A DNA stretch of 64,000 nt from Taenia hydatigena (GCA_036345935.2 JADWOT020000010.1:7676587-7740586); one strand, 5' to 3'. Numbered from the stretch's first letter, positions 25,607 to 38,776 are shown. Notes: generated from the sequence alone by a model not told the origin. Program-made: numbers and translations.

Positions 25607-28600
25607 CACATTCGACATACGCGCGAGCACACCACCGTTGAATAGTGAAGGCTGTCATGGCGCAGATCCTACTCTGATTCTTGGCCTAATTACGGGTCTG
25701 AATGGTTCAACCCTTTGGATTCGGCATGCCTATCTATTAATCACAGTCACATCTCCGGCTTAGAATAAGCATTAGCGCATTTCAACTGCTACTAACAAGA
25801 CTGTACCAAATTAGGAGAATTGCACATACCTAGATGTAAGTAAGTATCAGCATGTGGACGTTGGTTATAAGGCAGGATTAATTCCTCTTCCTACATTCCT
25901 GATAGCACAGTGTGGACTAACGTTCCATTTGTGGTCAACTTATTTGAAGAAAATGTTTTGTTAGCCTTAACTACCTGCACGAACTAGATGTGCCTTTTCG
26001 AGTATCAACTTTCTAATCACATCAGGCTTCTCGGACTTAGAAGGCGCACTGGCAGCTGACTCGCTCGTTGCACGTTTGACATTTAGCGTAAATTCAACTT
26101 CGCGAATGCACCGCAGTAAAATGACGCTTTATTTATCTGTGCACTATCTACGCAAACACCGTAGTCTGCCTTCACTAGGAATGGCAATCCTGTGTCAGAG
26201 TCCTTCCATCTCTACCGGGACGTAGACGAATGCAATGACGAGTGTAGAAAACTACCGAGCGGCAGGAAAACAATCCTATCGCAGATCGCGTTCAGTCAAA
26301 GCAAAGGAGTAGTTAGTAGAAAAAAGCGCTGTTTAAAACAAATATTGACATGGAAACTGGAGAAGTGAAATTTTGTATAACACAAGAACTAGCTTCGTGC
26401 GTGATTGTTAAAGCCTCTTATTCTGCGTCAAATTTAAGATGTTAAGAATCCGACAGAAGGCACCCTCTGCACCCACAATAACACGGGAACTACGATAGTC
26501 CTTTCATTACCGATAGTTACAATGACGCATTCAAAGCTGCGGCACATGTTCACACAGGAAGTCCCAGCAGCAATCCAAAAGGCATGTAGTCTGAGTGGCA
26601 TGTAATCTGCCAGATTTATTTTGAGGTTCAGGTTGACTGAAGTGCTCAATGTGGGAAGTGTGTTCAAGCCACGGAAACGTGCCATTCAATAGAAGAGTGT
26701 AGATCATTAGTCTTCCAAGCCTCATGTCTCGACCGACTTTGTGGCAACGCAAACGTCCAGAAAATTCTTCACATTGATGCGGAAGCACTCGCACCCATGG
26801 AAACAGGGAGCGAATTGATTTAGGACTTTGCACAGTGGCTATTCGCTTCCATCACTTCCTCCCCTGTGCACTCGAAACGGCAATATTTGAGATTATAAAC
26901 AGCACTAAAGCTAACAACTTGGCAACTGTCGTGGTTGCCACTTTGGTTAGACCCATTAATCAGGGTTAAGAGGAACAGATGGAAGATGGAAAGGAATAAG
27001 ACTTCCAGTAAACACAGAAGCAAGGGCGCAGGGAGAGTCGAAAACTACGGGTCATGTAAAAGCTGACACTGCAGTACCTACTGAGTCAATCCCAGTAGAC
27101 TCTCCTCCACGTCATTGCTGCAAACAGCAGATTCTCCCATCACAAAAAGGACACGAGTTGTGGGTGGTGGGCGGACATCATATCAATCATCGTTTACGGC
27201 GGCTTACACAGTCATTTTGGCTCAATCCCGTGTGCTGCCAACCACTCCGATTCCTTAAATGCCCGCAACACTGTACCACAAATTTTGATCATTCACGACG
27301 TGGACTCCGAGTCGAGGCACAAACCAGTAAGCTCCAACAGACCGGAGGTAATTCTCCCCATCAAAGACAGGCAAATAAATCACTTCGGGATCACATGGAT
27401 CGCTGAAGGATCAGAAGTACAATTTTTGTGGAAAGTGTTGGGTAATCGAGAGAGACTAGTGTAGTCAGTATATATAACGCACCACACTCGAATGTTTGCG
27501 CATTTAATAAAAAAGTACAGCGGCAGTACACAGCCAACGTCTTGGGAGTAATTGTGTCTCATGCACTCCTGCAACAATATGATGCCAAAATTGGTGTTTC
27601 GTCGATGGTGAGGAGTTGTGCAATGATGCTCTATTATCATAAATGACAAACGACTGACTCAACTATCAAGTCGAGTACAAAATAGCCCAAACTGATGAGA
27701 CAACAAGTTGACATCAAAGTAGAACCATTATGCATGCATCCAACGACAGAGATCTGCGTGTCTTACAACGGATATTCTTGTTTTAATGAGTCTTTGATGT
27801 TACTCGTTCGACTTCAGATGGAGGAGGTGAGCAGACCAAAGCAGACACTTTGGAAGCAAATGGCATGCTTATTACCCTCCCCTCCTCTCCCCACCCAAAT
27901 TATGGCAGAGAATGCTACCACTTGCCATGGATGCCTGTTGTCTCAGAGAAGAATATCTCTTCTCTGTGCGGAAGGCTCCAACATCATACATGCTTTTGGG
28001 AATGTGGCAAGCGCCTTCTTTTTTCTGGTCACACTTTCCTGATTTTCTACTTATTGCGCTAAGTTCACTGACAATCAGCACTACACAAACCACACAGGCG
28101 ATGTATAATGAAGGTGACCGGGTGTGAAAGTGCGGCTCAGGACACCGACTGACTCCACCAGGCGTAGTAAGCGCCACGTTGGAAATGTTGAGGTCATCAG
28201 GTGAATATGTGGAAAGCCACCAGTTGGTGCATAGAATCAGGTACTTTAGCCCTAGGACATATGTATGCAGCATGTTGAAACGCAACTCTTGTACACGCTG
28301 GACAACCTCGCAAACGGGTTATAGGGATAACGATTCCATTCCTATTTTTCAAAGGGTGGCAAATTTTGTTGGAAACAGTAAAGATGAAATGCCGTGCGGA
28401 TGCACTTTGGTGCGCTAAGCTTTAGTAATGCACAATTAGGCTGCAGTGGAGTACAGAAGGATTACTACAGGAAGTAATGGAGACACGATGTCTAGCAGAT
28501 GAGTATCGGCAGAAACAGGCAGTGCTGCAATGAATACTACATTGTTGATTGAGCCTACACAGCATTCATAGGGGAGTGCGAAGAGTGCATAATCAGACAC

Positions 28601-28715
28601 GAATCTGGTGGAAGAGGGATGACCTTGTCAACCGAATCGGCAAGGAATTGGATTTCACCAAGAAGGCGCTTAACCTTTCAATCGGCTCGAAGCACAGTTG
28701 CCTGCAAGTCGCACT
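25607..28715 (+). repeat. inverted repeat IR3, left arm
   Basis: Reverse-complement match to 35040-38349. Paired landmarks are ATTCGACATACGCG (25610) with its complement near 38340, GTGGGCGGACATCATATC (about 27167) with its complement near 36665, and a GCCTACACAGCATTCATA block (28553) with its complement near 35182. Translations of 26833-26531 (-) and 37042-37404 (+) are strongly alike (shared SHIEHFSQPEPQNKSGRLHA), as are 27158-27406 and 36862-36452. I recognise no known domain in these frames. Confidence 0.8.
25740..25980 (+). repeat. repeat R7, copy 2
   Basis: Counterpart of 20110-20390, here inside the IR3 left arm. It links the IR2 and IR3 structures through a common mobile or duplicated segment. 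Confidence 0.5.
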
Positions 28716-29449
28716 AGCAACTGCGTTGCGTGAGGAAATAGAATTAGCTTGACGTTCAGAGCAAAACTGATGGGCTGGCGCATATATTGAGGACTAGTCC
28801 GCTTTTCCTCACAGGTTCACATTTCAAGATATTTACAGGCGGTGCAACGAGAACAATTCATATTTTTCCACCGAACGCGTAGGTGGCAATCATCAGTGTC
28901 TCTAATTACGTAGTGCTGCTGAAGCATGAGATGAAACGTGCATTTAGCTTTACAAGTGATCATTTATGACCGTCGCGCATCAGGCAGCAGAAAGATCGAA
29001 ACAAGCAGATGCGGTTGCCTGTTTTGGGCAACAAGTTGCATCACTTACGCAGCGAAGATGCACTCCGGGCAGTAAAGGTTACTTGCCAATAAACCACCTT
29101 GTTTGCAATGAACAACTCGGCACTCAGCCATTCATCATTCAGCAAAACGAAGTGGGCCTATGCAAGGACAGTCTGTGGTAGGATATAGAGGTGAAATCTG
29201 TGAGCCCACGGAAGAAGGAAGAGCACTAGAAGCAACGTATGCAGAAACGGTGCTTGATAGCCCGAAAAATGTTGCAATGGAAGTTTGGCTATGCCTTTAA
29301 GATGAGAATTTCATTTCGGGATGGATGTAATTTGTCCCGAAGGAGGAAGCCTAGATAGACAATGGAAACGGTATACAATCACACGCATGAATGCAAACAA
29401 TCATGGTGGCTGAGCTACAGATGGTGGAGAATACGTCAGGCAAATTAAC
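28716..29449. other. no recognisable gene
   Basis: Inner flank of IR3. Frames 28966-29181 and 28549-28752 are short and show no domain. Nothing else is supported. Confidence 0.4.
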
Positions 29450-31384
29450 TTATCCGTATCGTATCGCCGTCAGTGCTATATCCAGATGTCCTCCGCAACC
29501 GATTGGGAGACGCATGTGTGCATAGTTGGTGCCTTCGAATCATATCAGACCTGATGTCCAAAGAGAGGTGGCGATAATTTGAATGAGAAAGTAAGATTGG
29601 CAGTTGGCTACCATAAAAGCCATTAAAAGCCGTCGACTCCATCCAATCTCATCGCCTGCCATCTATTTCCCTCACATCTCATCTAATCTCTTCAAAACAA
29701 AAAGATGTATACCGTCCACTTTTCGCCTCTGGATTCAGTTTTGCAAATGTTCAAGCCAATGCACGCTTCCGCATCGCACGTACATTTCTGCACTCTTATA
29801 TTTTTACCAAACATCCTCGGGTAATTGGGTTCGGACAAGATGGAAGTGGAGGAACATATGCATTGGCTCGTAAACAGCTCCAAGCACACTTCATTCAACA
29901 ATATATAGGGAGTGAATAAAACTCCAGACAAAAGATACGAAAGTAAGTGGACACCGATGCATCCAATGACCCACACTTGCCAATCGAGTGAGCGCAAATC
30001 CATGGTGATGCTAAATCCCGATTTGTCTTCACTTACCATAATTTTAGTCTTAATCCCATGCCGTCCTGTACAAGTTCTGGCTCGTCTACCACTCCTCTCA
30101 GTAAAATACTATTTGAATAACAAAGAGAATGCTAGACTCGGAATACGGGCAAATCGAATGAAATCCGATTTTGATGAGGACAATTGCTCTACTTTGACGG
30201 GCCAATCACCAAACCTGGATGTCTATTGTGTGACATGGACGAACTAAGGCGGAGTTACGTAAGAGCTCCTCTCTGAACCCGTTTTCGTTAACGCTCGAAG
30301 AAATTTTAGCCCGGGGAATAAAACGCTGAACTCGCTCTTACACACACACACTTGGCCCAGTTTTACAACGACGTTTTTGATATGACTTGTGAAACATCAA
30401 TGCCTATTTGAGCCTTACGATCGTTTATTTATGTAATCTACGCAACTCACCCATCTAAATAACTGCAATTGTCTCTATTGCATGATTCCAAAAGGCAAGA
30501 TTATTTCTTTTACGGTGGAGGGAAGGGCAAGAGAGAAGGAGAATACGCTATCATGTTGGAATGGAGCTATTCAACACTCTTGTCCGCCTCTCTTAAAGTC
30601 CCCTTCTCCCACTCTGCCGCTTTCCCCTGAATAGTTGATTTTTGTTTTGATAAGCATGCTGCCCACATCTGAAGTGCTCTGATGGTCACTTTAAGCCTCA
30701 AAAACAACGAGACACCGGTATGTAGTGTGGCTAAGTCGACGAAGTTAGTCGGGTCTAGTTCTCATCGGCCTACCGCAAGACCTGCGCAAGCACATCGCAT
30801 GTGTGTGTGCCGCCTTACATGTGCTCAACGACATGTGATCTATTCACCAACTAATTTGGTAATAGGAAGATCGAGTGGATCCAACCTACTGGCTAGCGTA
30901 GGCTTTGAATGTTGCACCAATTGACGACTCAAGTTGCAGCACGTGAGTCTACTTTCTCCAAATGACTCAATCAATGCCATAGCCAATTTACTACCTTAAA
31001 TGTCTCATTACTGATACGTATTTTATATGCAGCCGCGGAAATTTTAAGCTCACGGCATAATCACCACCATGTGTGTTGCTGCCTGTGCCCATTCGGAAAA
31101 CAATAGTTTGAAGCAGTTGCATGGAAACAATCTTGCTTATTGTCCTTTATTTGCAGAACTGCGAAAGTAGAGAGGAATTACATGATGATGATAACAATGA
31201 CAAGGAAAGGATTTCAATAGGACCTGAACCATAGGTAGTTAAGAGGCTGAGTTCACACAAAAAAATTGCCATGCAGATGAGTATTGTTGTAGCAATTACG
31301 GTGGTCGAGGCAAATTTTGCCGAATAAAATGAATATATGAATCACGAGAGATCTCTCCAGTTTCGGAGATCACTGAAGTCGATA

Positions 31385-33577
31385 TTAATCCCCCATCGAT
31401 CCTTCGGATCCTTCAGCCTTGGCGATAACAGAAGTAGGAACAGAACTTTCGCTCAGGGTCACTGCAAAAATAGAGGTGGATCTCCTGATGCTTAGGGTTG
31501 CAGGAGTCGAGGCAACTTCGCCATGCAGGACATTTAACCCTTCCTCAAACACCCTAATTAACACATCTTAAAGGATGTATTCGTAACGTGTATGCAACCT
31601 AACTGCTAACTCTGCATCATGAGGCATAATCGAAAACCTTGTTGTAGACGCCTTTTAAATGTTTACAGTTGAGCTTGTGCAAGTAAACAATGTGGGTGGG
31701 TGACCTAGCAAATTTTGATGCTGGTGACAAAGAAAGCGGATTAAACAACTAAGCTAACGTAGTCCAAATTGTTGAAAATTATACCACCGCATTTGTTAAA
31801 AGTGGTAGAAGAGACTGACCTCGTTTTACAGGTAGTGTAGAACCTGTCACGGGTTTACAAAAGGAACCAGTGTACTCCGAATCCGTTGAAGTATCAGGTT
31901 GATAGTGCGCACAAACGGAGGCAGAAACAGGTGTTAGTGGCTTCAAATCAGTGAAGACGTAGGATCGACCTGAGGAGAGGTGGATGCATCTTTGCTTCCT
32001 ATTATCGATACTCCATTCGATGGTGTAGCCAGTAACGCGTCCGCTAAGTCTAGCTGGTGGACTCCACGTCATGTTCAACGTGTGAGGATCAGTTGCATGA
32101 AGTTTTACATTTCGAGGAACAGTAAGGTCTGCACAAGAGATAATGAGGATACTTGTCACTTTGTCGAAAGGAGAGGGACTTCGTGTTTCTCTGTTTAACT
32201 CCATATAATGATAGATAGATGTAAAAGTCAAGATATACAATTGAAACAAAGAATGCAGACATTAATTCTAATGATTTATGAGTGCAGTGAGCTGATACGG
32301 ATGTAGACTTTCGTAAGTCCGAAGTAGGCAGACACGAGCGATTAGAGCAAAGGCAACGAGTCGAATATGAAATGATCCACCTTCCTCGCGTTCATATTTT
32401 GCATTGTCTTTTTGTTAAAAGGTAGGAAGAAGCAACTGTTTGCGTGGTTTGTGCGAAAGGCTTTATGAAAGAGCATATCGAACATTATGCGTCTTTCCAA
32501 CTTCGCCACATTTCAAGAAACGGGTTATATTCTGTTCTTGCATCGAGAAAAGGAGAGAAATCGACTAACCTGTTCCAGACGGTGTAGTTACTGATTGAAA
32601 ATCACTGCGCGATCCAAAGTATTCAAAATTAACCGTATTTTTCGGATGGATGAGTGCATAAACAGCAGCAGAAAGATTTTGTTGTGACGTCAGTTCGGTG
32701 AAGACATGAACATCGATGGCGGAGACGTTAATACTTTCCTGCCATACAGAATCCAAACTCCAATCTATAATGTAGCCATCAACGTAGTCGCTGAGTTCAC
32801 TTGGCGAATCCCACAACATGAGCACCGTGTTAGAGTCGATCGCTTCAAGTTCCACATTCTGAGGAGCACTAAGATCTGCAAAGGGTAGAGTGAGTATATT
32901 CCTAACTATCGTTTAAAGAAAAATTAATCCTCGTTTATTCTACAAGTCCCGCCATCTACGTCCACGTAAATATCGCTAACAATAAAAACTCAGGCATAAG
33001 TATGAATCTATGTGAAGCAGCTTCTAAACGCATACAAGTAGACTAAGATTAGTTAGAAGGGACAGACCTGCATTGAGTACTTTGAATACCAACGGATTAG
33101 CCATATCGCTGTAAACTCCGGGCCGTATCAGTCCGCGCACAGTAATGGAATAAGTTAATAATGGGGTCAGTCCCCCCAATTGACATTCACGTTCTCCAGC
33201 TGTAAGGTTGACCACGGATTTCCACTTATCTTCTAGAACCTGATTGCCAACCTCTAGTAAGACCTCGAAACCACTGAATTCTTCAGATTTGTGTATCAAT
33301 ATGTTCAATTCTCTAGTTTCCTCATAGAATGTTGCTCCAAATGTAGGTTTCCGAGTACCTGCAAAGGTTCACACATGGTGAATAGATAAAGTTTAAGCAA
33401 CTCTACTTCGTATTAACTTCCGTTGTCAAGTCATGGTCAATAACACAAATATTCTCAATTAGAGAAAGTAGAGCATTAAAGGGTAGACAGACGGGTAGGT
33501 ATCTTACCCGTTGCGAGAACGAGGTCATCATGCAGGATGGATGTTGTCAGCAGACTGAGACAGAGTTGAACCAGCAT
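31385..33577 (-). CDS. FN3 gene B: secreted protein with three FN3 domains (5 exons)
   Basis: Exons (- strand): 33577-33508, 33358-33068, 32875-32570, 32128-31820 and, less certainly, 31566-31385. Introns are phase 1 with GT...AG, giving 385 residues. The 70-bp first exon encodes a signal peptide of 23 residues, the same exon length as antigen-like gene D. Domains: alpha 24-120 (SVVNLTAGER, VTVRG), beta 121-222 (GYIIDW), beta 223-325 (GYTIEW, FTDL), then a Ser/Thr-rich end 326-385. In gene C the matching last exon goes on into a hydrophobic tail. In B a similar tail is encoded at about 31317-31240 (FASTTVIATTILICMAIF) but lies in another frame after the TAA at 31387-31385. As read, B is therefore secreted rather than membrane-anchored. 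The acceptor of the last exon (TTAAG|AT) has a weak pyrimidine tract. A TATA box and family promoter lie upstream. Ligand unknown. Confidence 0.8.
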
Positions 33578-33622
33578 CTTCACTTCAGGAAATCGAACAT
33601 TTTGCATCTTAATCATAGTGTA

Positions 33623-33716
33623 CTTATAGGAATCTAGCAAAGCCGTATCAGCCTATGAAATAGCTTGGTCATGGCCTATGAGGTGATTGCTGCGTTTACG
33701 TACACCGTGACACCAC
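33623..33716 (-). promoter_or_regulatory. promoter of FN3 gene B
   Basis: On the - strand: GTGGTGTCAC at 33716-33707, the ATAGGCTG box at 33656-33649, then exactly 20 bp to TATAAG at 33628-33623. The start codon is 51 bp downstream of the TATA. The same order and spacing occur in gene C, and box plus TATA occur in gene D. Confidence 0.7.
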
Positions 33717-33729
33717 GCATAATGTGATC

Positions 33730-34539
33730 ATACAGCCAATGGTACTAAGGCAGTAGGCAATCGCAGACTAACGTTCTTCTCCATGGCTATTCTCGCAAAA
33801 CGCCTTAGAAGCTGAGCCCATATCCAGTCAGCCTTTCCTGATAGACTGATGGTTGCGTTCACGTCGCACATCGCGCCTGTGAGTTGACTTTTGCACGGTG
33901 ACTCACAGAAGCTGTCTGTTAAAAAACCTTCGCCCACTAGCTATCTGATCGGCTGTGGATGGAATTCTGACAAGTGATGCACGCAGGAGACCCAGCTTGT
34001 AATGTCTGGGGACGCAGCTTTGATTTACTACCTTTACCTTCGCAGACGGGTTTCAAAGCAGTGCAGAGCATATATTCAAAGAGATCACGATACTTGGGCC
34101 TAACTTTTATGTAACTGGTGCGCGGGCTCCTGAGAGTAACGAGTTTGCCAAACTATTCATGATTATGGAAATGTTCCTCGTTGTTCCCTTTTGAAACAGC
34201 TTTTTGCCTGAACTGGACGACACAAGTTAGGCGTCTTATTCGCACATTTTTTCCGATTCATTATTTTACCTTCGGTGGTTAGTGCGCTGAAATAAGTTGT
34301 CGGATAACCCAGATCCGGACCTTGGCGATAGGTCATGTGCTTACGCACGTCTCGAATGCACATTAACTCGCTCACTTTGGTACATAACAACGTCTGGCAT
34401 GAAGGCATAGCCCATTAACTACATGACTGAGAGGTCAGTAGAAACAAGGCTCGTGAGGCATACGGAAAACCTCGATCATAATACATGTCGCTTCTTGGCG
34501 GTATAGTGGCAAATGACAAATCCTTTCCCTTGCTTTGAG
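33730..34539. other. no recognisable gene
   Basis: Upstream flank of gene B. The - strand frames 33937-33728 and 34408-34163 show no domain or signal peptide. No repeat was identified apart from the start of R8. Confidence 0.4.
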
Positions 34540-34990
34540 GGATTATTGACTATAGTCCTTACTTCATTAAGAGAGAGAGTTGCCCAATAGACTATTTTAG
34601 GGATGCCCATAAAGGTAGCTACTCCTGAAAAGTAGCTGAAGTCACAGGTGTCCCACGCTCTGTTTGTGGGCGGTCCAGCATGCACAAAATTGGGTTTTAA
34701 CTTGCTGCACACACATGTCGTATGGATAAAGTACCTGACCCTTTGTGCTAAACGATAAAGTGCAACGTTGAGCCGGCTTTCCACATGCTCACATGATGAC
34801 CTTAACGTTCTAAACGTTGTACTTACTACGCCTTGCCTTCTTCAACGTCTTATTGTCTCTTCTAATTCCAAGTCCCTTGGTGGAGTTAGTCGGTGCCCTG
34901 AGCAGCACGCTTGCATCCGCAGCTTTGAAATCGATGCAATAAACAGACAATCAGGAAGGTATGATTAGACAAAAGAAGGCTCTTGTCACA
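34540..34990 (+). repeat. tandem-like repeat R8, copy 1
   Basis: Direct match to 35370-35790: ACACATGTCNTAT, AAAGTACCTGA, GGTGGAGTTAGTCGGTG in the same order. A shorter, weaker copy lies at 38360-38530 and an inverted one near 28140-28280. No open frame is shared by all copies. Confidence 0.65.
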
Positions 34991-35039
34991 CTCTTAAAAG
35001 CATGCATGATGTTAGCCTCTTCCTCATAATTGGTGGGGC

Positions 35040-38000
35040 ATGCTCTTGCTTCCAGCCGTTTCGGCGGCTAAGCGGCTCCTTGGTTAATTACAAGCCCTCT
35101 CCTGCATGTGGCCGTGTTTGAGAATATAAGCAACGTTTCTTCCATCAGATCGGTGTCAATTCCGCACTCTGCTCACTACCCTATGAATGCTGTGTAGGCT
35201 CATCCAACAATGTAGTATTCATTGCAACACTGCCTCTTTCTGTCGGCGCTCATGTGCTAGACATCATGCCTTCGTTACTCTCCACAATAATAACTTAAGC
35301 TCTGCTGTAGCGTGGAACTGCATCCCCAAAGCTCAGCACACCGAAGTGTATCCGCACGGCATGCCATCCTTATTGTTTTTAACAAAATTTGCTGCCGTTT
35401 GGAAAGTAGGAATGGAATCATTATCCTTACAGCCTGTTTGTTAGGTGGTCAAGCATGTACAGGAGTTGCGTTTCAACATGCTGCATACACATGTCCTATA
35501 GCTAAAGTACCTGATTCTATGCACCAACCGGTGAAGTGAGACGTTACTTTGCCTTTCCACATATTCACATAATGACCTCAACATTTCCAACGTGGAGCTT
35601 ACTACGTCTTGCCTTCTTCAAAGTGTTATTCTCTCTTCTAACTCCAAGTTTATTGGTGGAGTTAGTCGGTGTCCTGAGCCGCACTCTTGTATCCACACAG
35701 CGTGGTTTGTGCAGTGTTGATTGTCAGTTAACTTAGCGCAATAAGTAGAAAATCAGGAAAGCGTGACCAGAAAAAAGAAGGCTCTTGCCACATTCTCAAA
35801 AGCATATGTGATGGTGGAGCCTTCCGCACAGATAAGAGGCATTATTCTCCGAGATAACAGGCATCCATGGCAAGTGATAGCATTCTCTGCAATAAGTTTA
35901 GTGGGGAGGGGAGAGGAATAGGCATGTTATTTGCTTCCACAGTGTCCGCTTTGGTCTGCACCCACAAAGACGTCCCCGTCGGGATGTTTGCTGATTACAG
36001 TCTAGGTATGCTTGCTCACCTCCTCCATCCGAAGTCGAACGAGTAGCATTGAAGGCTCATTAAAACTAAAAATATCCATTGTAAGCCATGCAGACCTCTG
36101 TCGTTTGATGCATGCATAATGGTTCTACTTTGGTGTCAACTTGTTGTCTCATCGGTTTGGGCTATTTTGTACTCGACTTGATAGTTGAGTCAGTCGTTTG
36201 GCTTTCATAATAATAATAGAACATCGTTGCACAACTCCTCACCATCGACAAAACACCAATTTTGGCATTATTTTGTAGCAGGAGTGCACGAGGCGCAATT
36301 ACTCTCAAGACGTTGGCTGTGTACTGCCTCTGTACTTGTTTATTAAATGTGCGAACACTTGAGTGTGGTGCATTTTATCTACTGACTACGCTGGTCTCTT
36401 CCCATTACCCAACACTTTCCACAAAAGTTGTACCTCTGATCCTTCAGCAGTTCATGTGCTCCGAGGTGATTTATTTGCCTGTCTTTGATGGGGAGAATTA
36501 CCTCTGGTCTGTTGGAGCTTACTAGTTTGTGCCTCGACTTGGAGTCCACGTCGTGAATGATCGAAATTTGTGGCACAGTGTTGCGAGCAGTTAAGTAGTC
36601 GCAGGGGTTGGCAGCACACGAGATTGAGCCAAAATGACTGTGTCAGCTGCCGTAAACAATGATTGATATGACGTCCGCCCACCACCCACAACTCGTGTCC
36701 TTTTTGTGATGGAAGAATCTGCTGTTTGCAGCAATGACGTGGAGGAGAGTCTACTGGAATTGACTCAGTTGGTACTGCAGTGTCAGCTTTTACATGACCC
36801 GTTGTTCTGACCCCGATTGCGCCCTTGCATCTGTGTCTACTGGAGGTCTTATTCCTTTCCATCCTCTATCTGTCCCTCTTAACCCTGATTAATGGGTCTA
36901 ACCAAAGTGGCAACCACGACAGTTGACAAGCTGTTAGCTTTAGTGTTGTTTAAAATTTCACATTTTGTTGTTTCGAATGCATAGGGGAGGAAGTGATGGG
37001 AACGAATAGCCACTGCGCGAAGCACTTAACCATTTCGCCCTTTGTCTCCATGGAAGCGGGTGCTTTCGCATCAATGCGAAGAAGTTCCTGGACATCTGCG
37101 TTGCCACAAAGTAGGTCGAGACATGGAGCTCGGAAGACAAATGATCTACACTGTTCTATTGAATGGAATGTTTCCGTGGCTTAAACACAATTCCCACATC
37201 GAGCACTTCAGTCAACCTGAACCTCAAAATAAATCTGGCAGATTACATGCCACACAGAATACATGCCTTATGGATTGCTGTTGGGACTTCCTGTGTGAAC
37301 ATGTGCCACGACATTATGTTGCTCATGATTATTGCCGCAGCTTTGAATGTGTCATTGTAACTATCGGTAATGAAAGGGCTATTGTGGTCCCCGTGTTATT
37401 GTAGGTGCAGAGGGTGCCTTCTGCCAAATCCGTAAAACTTAAATTTGACGTTAAATAAGATGCGTTAACAGTCACGCACGGAACCAGTTCTTGTGTTATA
37501 CAAAATCCTACTTCGCTGGTTTCTTTGTCTATAGTGGTCTTTAACAACATCCCTTTTCCTACTTGCTACGCCTCTACTTTGAATGAACGAGATCTGCTAA
37601 AAGAAGGCGAAGTGCGTTAAAATTGTTTTTCTGCTAGGTGATTGTTTTACCGCACTCATCAGCGTATTCGCATACGCCTTGACAGAGATGGAAGGACTCA
37701 GACACATGATTGCCATTCCTAGCGGAGGCAGACCACGGTGTCCGCTTAGGCAGAGCACAGATAAATAAAGCGTCATATTACCGCGGTGCATTCGTGGAGT
37801 CAAATTTGGGCTAAATGTCTTACGTGCAACGAGCGAGTCAGCTGCCAGTGCACCTTCTAATTCTGCAAAGCCTGATGTGATCAAAAAGCTGATGCTCGAA
37901 ACGGTACATCTAGTCCGTGCAGATATTTAAGGCTAATAGAACCTTTTCTGAAATAAGGTGACTGCAAATGGGATGCTAGTCCATACTGTGCTATCGGGAA

Positions 38001-38349
38001 TGTGAAAATTCAGATTAATTCTGCCTTATAGCAACGTTCATGTGCCGATATCCACTTACATCCAGATGTGTGCGAGTTTCCATAACCTCTTACCTTCATG
38101 CAGACTTTCGCAAAGGCAGCGTAGTAACTGGTCTAAAGTTCAGCCAATCCCTCCTAAGTTGGTGCAGTCTCGTTGGTAGCAGTTGAGGTGCGCAAATCCT
38201 CATTCCTAGCCGGAAAATTCGACAGTCATTAATAGATAGGCATGCCAAACCCAAAGGTGTGAACCATTCAGGCCCAGAATCAGAGTAGGACGCACGCCAA
38301 GATGGCCTTCACTATTCAACGGTGGTGGACTCACGCGTATGTCGAATGT
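35040..38349 (-). repeat. inverted repeat IR3, right arm
   Basis: Mirror of 28715-25607, so gene B sits in a loop of about 6.3 kb between roughly 3-kb arms. It contains R8 copy 2 (35370-35790). The open frames here mirror those of the left arm and show no known domain. Many single-base differences and small indels separate the arms. Confidence 0.8.
35370..35790 (+). repeat. tandem-like repeat R8, copy 2
   Basis: Counterpart of 34540-34990, with GGTGGAGTTAGTCGGTG at about 35655. Located in the IR3 right arm, and the left arm carries its inverted equivalent near 28140-28340. Confidence 0.65.
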
Positions 38350-38359
38350 GCCTACTTTC

Positions 38360-38530
38360 AATGCCTTGCATTCTTAAACGCCTTGTTCAGTCTTCTAACT
38401 CCAGGTCCGTTGATGGAATTTGTCGGTGCCCTGAGCCGCATTAATGCACCCGGTCCCTTTCATTTAATATCGCATGAGAGTATGACTAGGCGGAGGGAAG
38501 CTCTTGCCACATTCCCAAAGGCATACATGA
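38360..38530 (+). repeat. R8-like fragment, copy 3
   Basis: Partial copy just outside the IR3 right arm, sharing GTCGGTGCCCTGAGC and TTCCCAAAGGCATACATGATG-type sequence with the other copies. Confidence 0.5.
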
Positions 38531-38776
38531 TGTTGAATGCTTTCGCATAACTGGATAAGTATGAACCTCTAAGACTCCGAGCAATTCCTGCAAGTGATGG
38601 TGTTCTCTCCCACATATACGGCAAAACGAGGGTTGGGGAAATGCATAATTTAATTTTTGCGGTTCTAGGATCGTCGCAGAGCTGAACACTAGCCCGAAGT
38701 CACTGATCGCTTCATCATAATCTCTCACTTGTTAACCGTTTTCATCACGATTTCCATCATTTGGGCAGTATGCTTG

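Larger units (their letters stand above)
29450..33720 (+). repeat. segmental direct duplication DD1, copy 1 (contains gene B)
   Basis: Same-order match to 41075-45905 across non-coding and coding parts: TCATATCAGAC (29540 and 41152), the CAAACCTGGATGTC / CAAACCTGGGTGTC block (30210 and 41687), CGCAAGCACATC (30784 and 42173), then the FN3 genes B and C and their promoters. Divergence is high with many indels, so the duplication is old. Confidence 0.75.

Noticed and set aside
26531..27406. Open frames conserved between the two IR3 arms (26833-26531 and 37042-37404; 27158-27406 and 36862-36452)
   Set aside because: The conservation is explained by the inverted duplication itself. Frames are also open on other strands or phases, stops differ between arms and no domain is seen. 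A codon-position test would be needed to reopen this.
29450..30250. Open frames shared in part between 29604-29873 and 41236-41454
   Set aside because: Similarity comes from the direct duplication DD1. Alignment needs frameshifts, so no coding constraint is evident.
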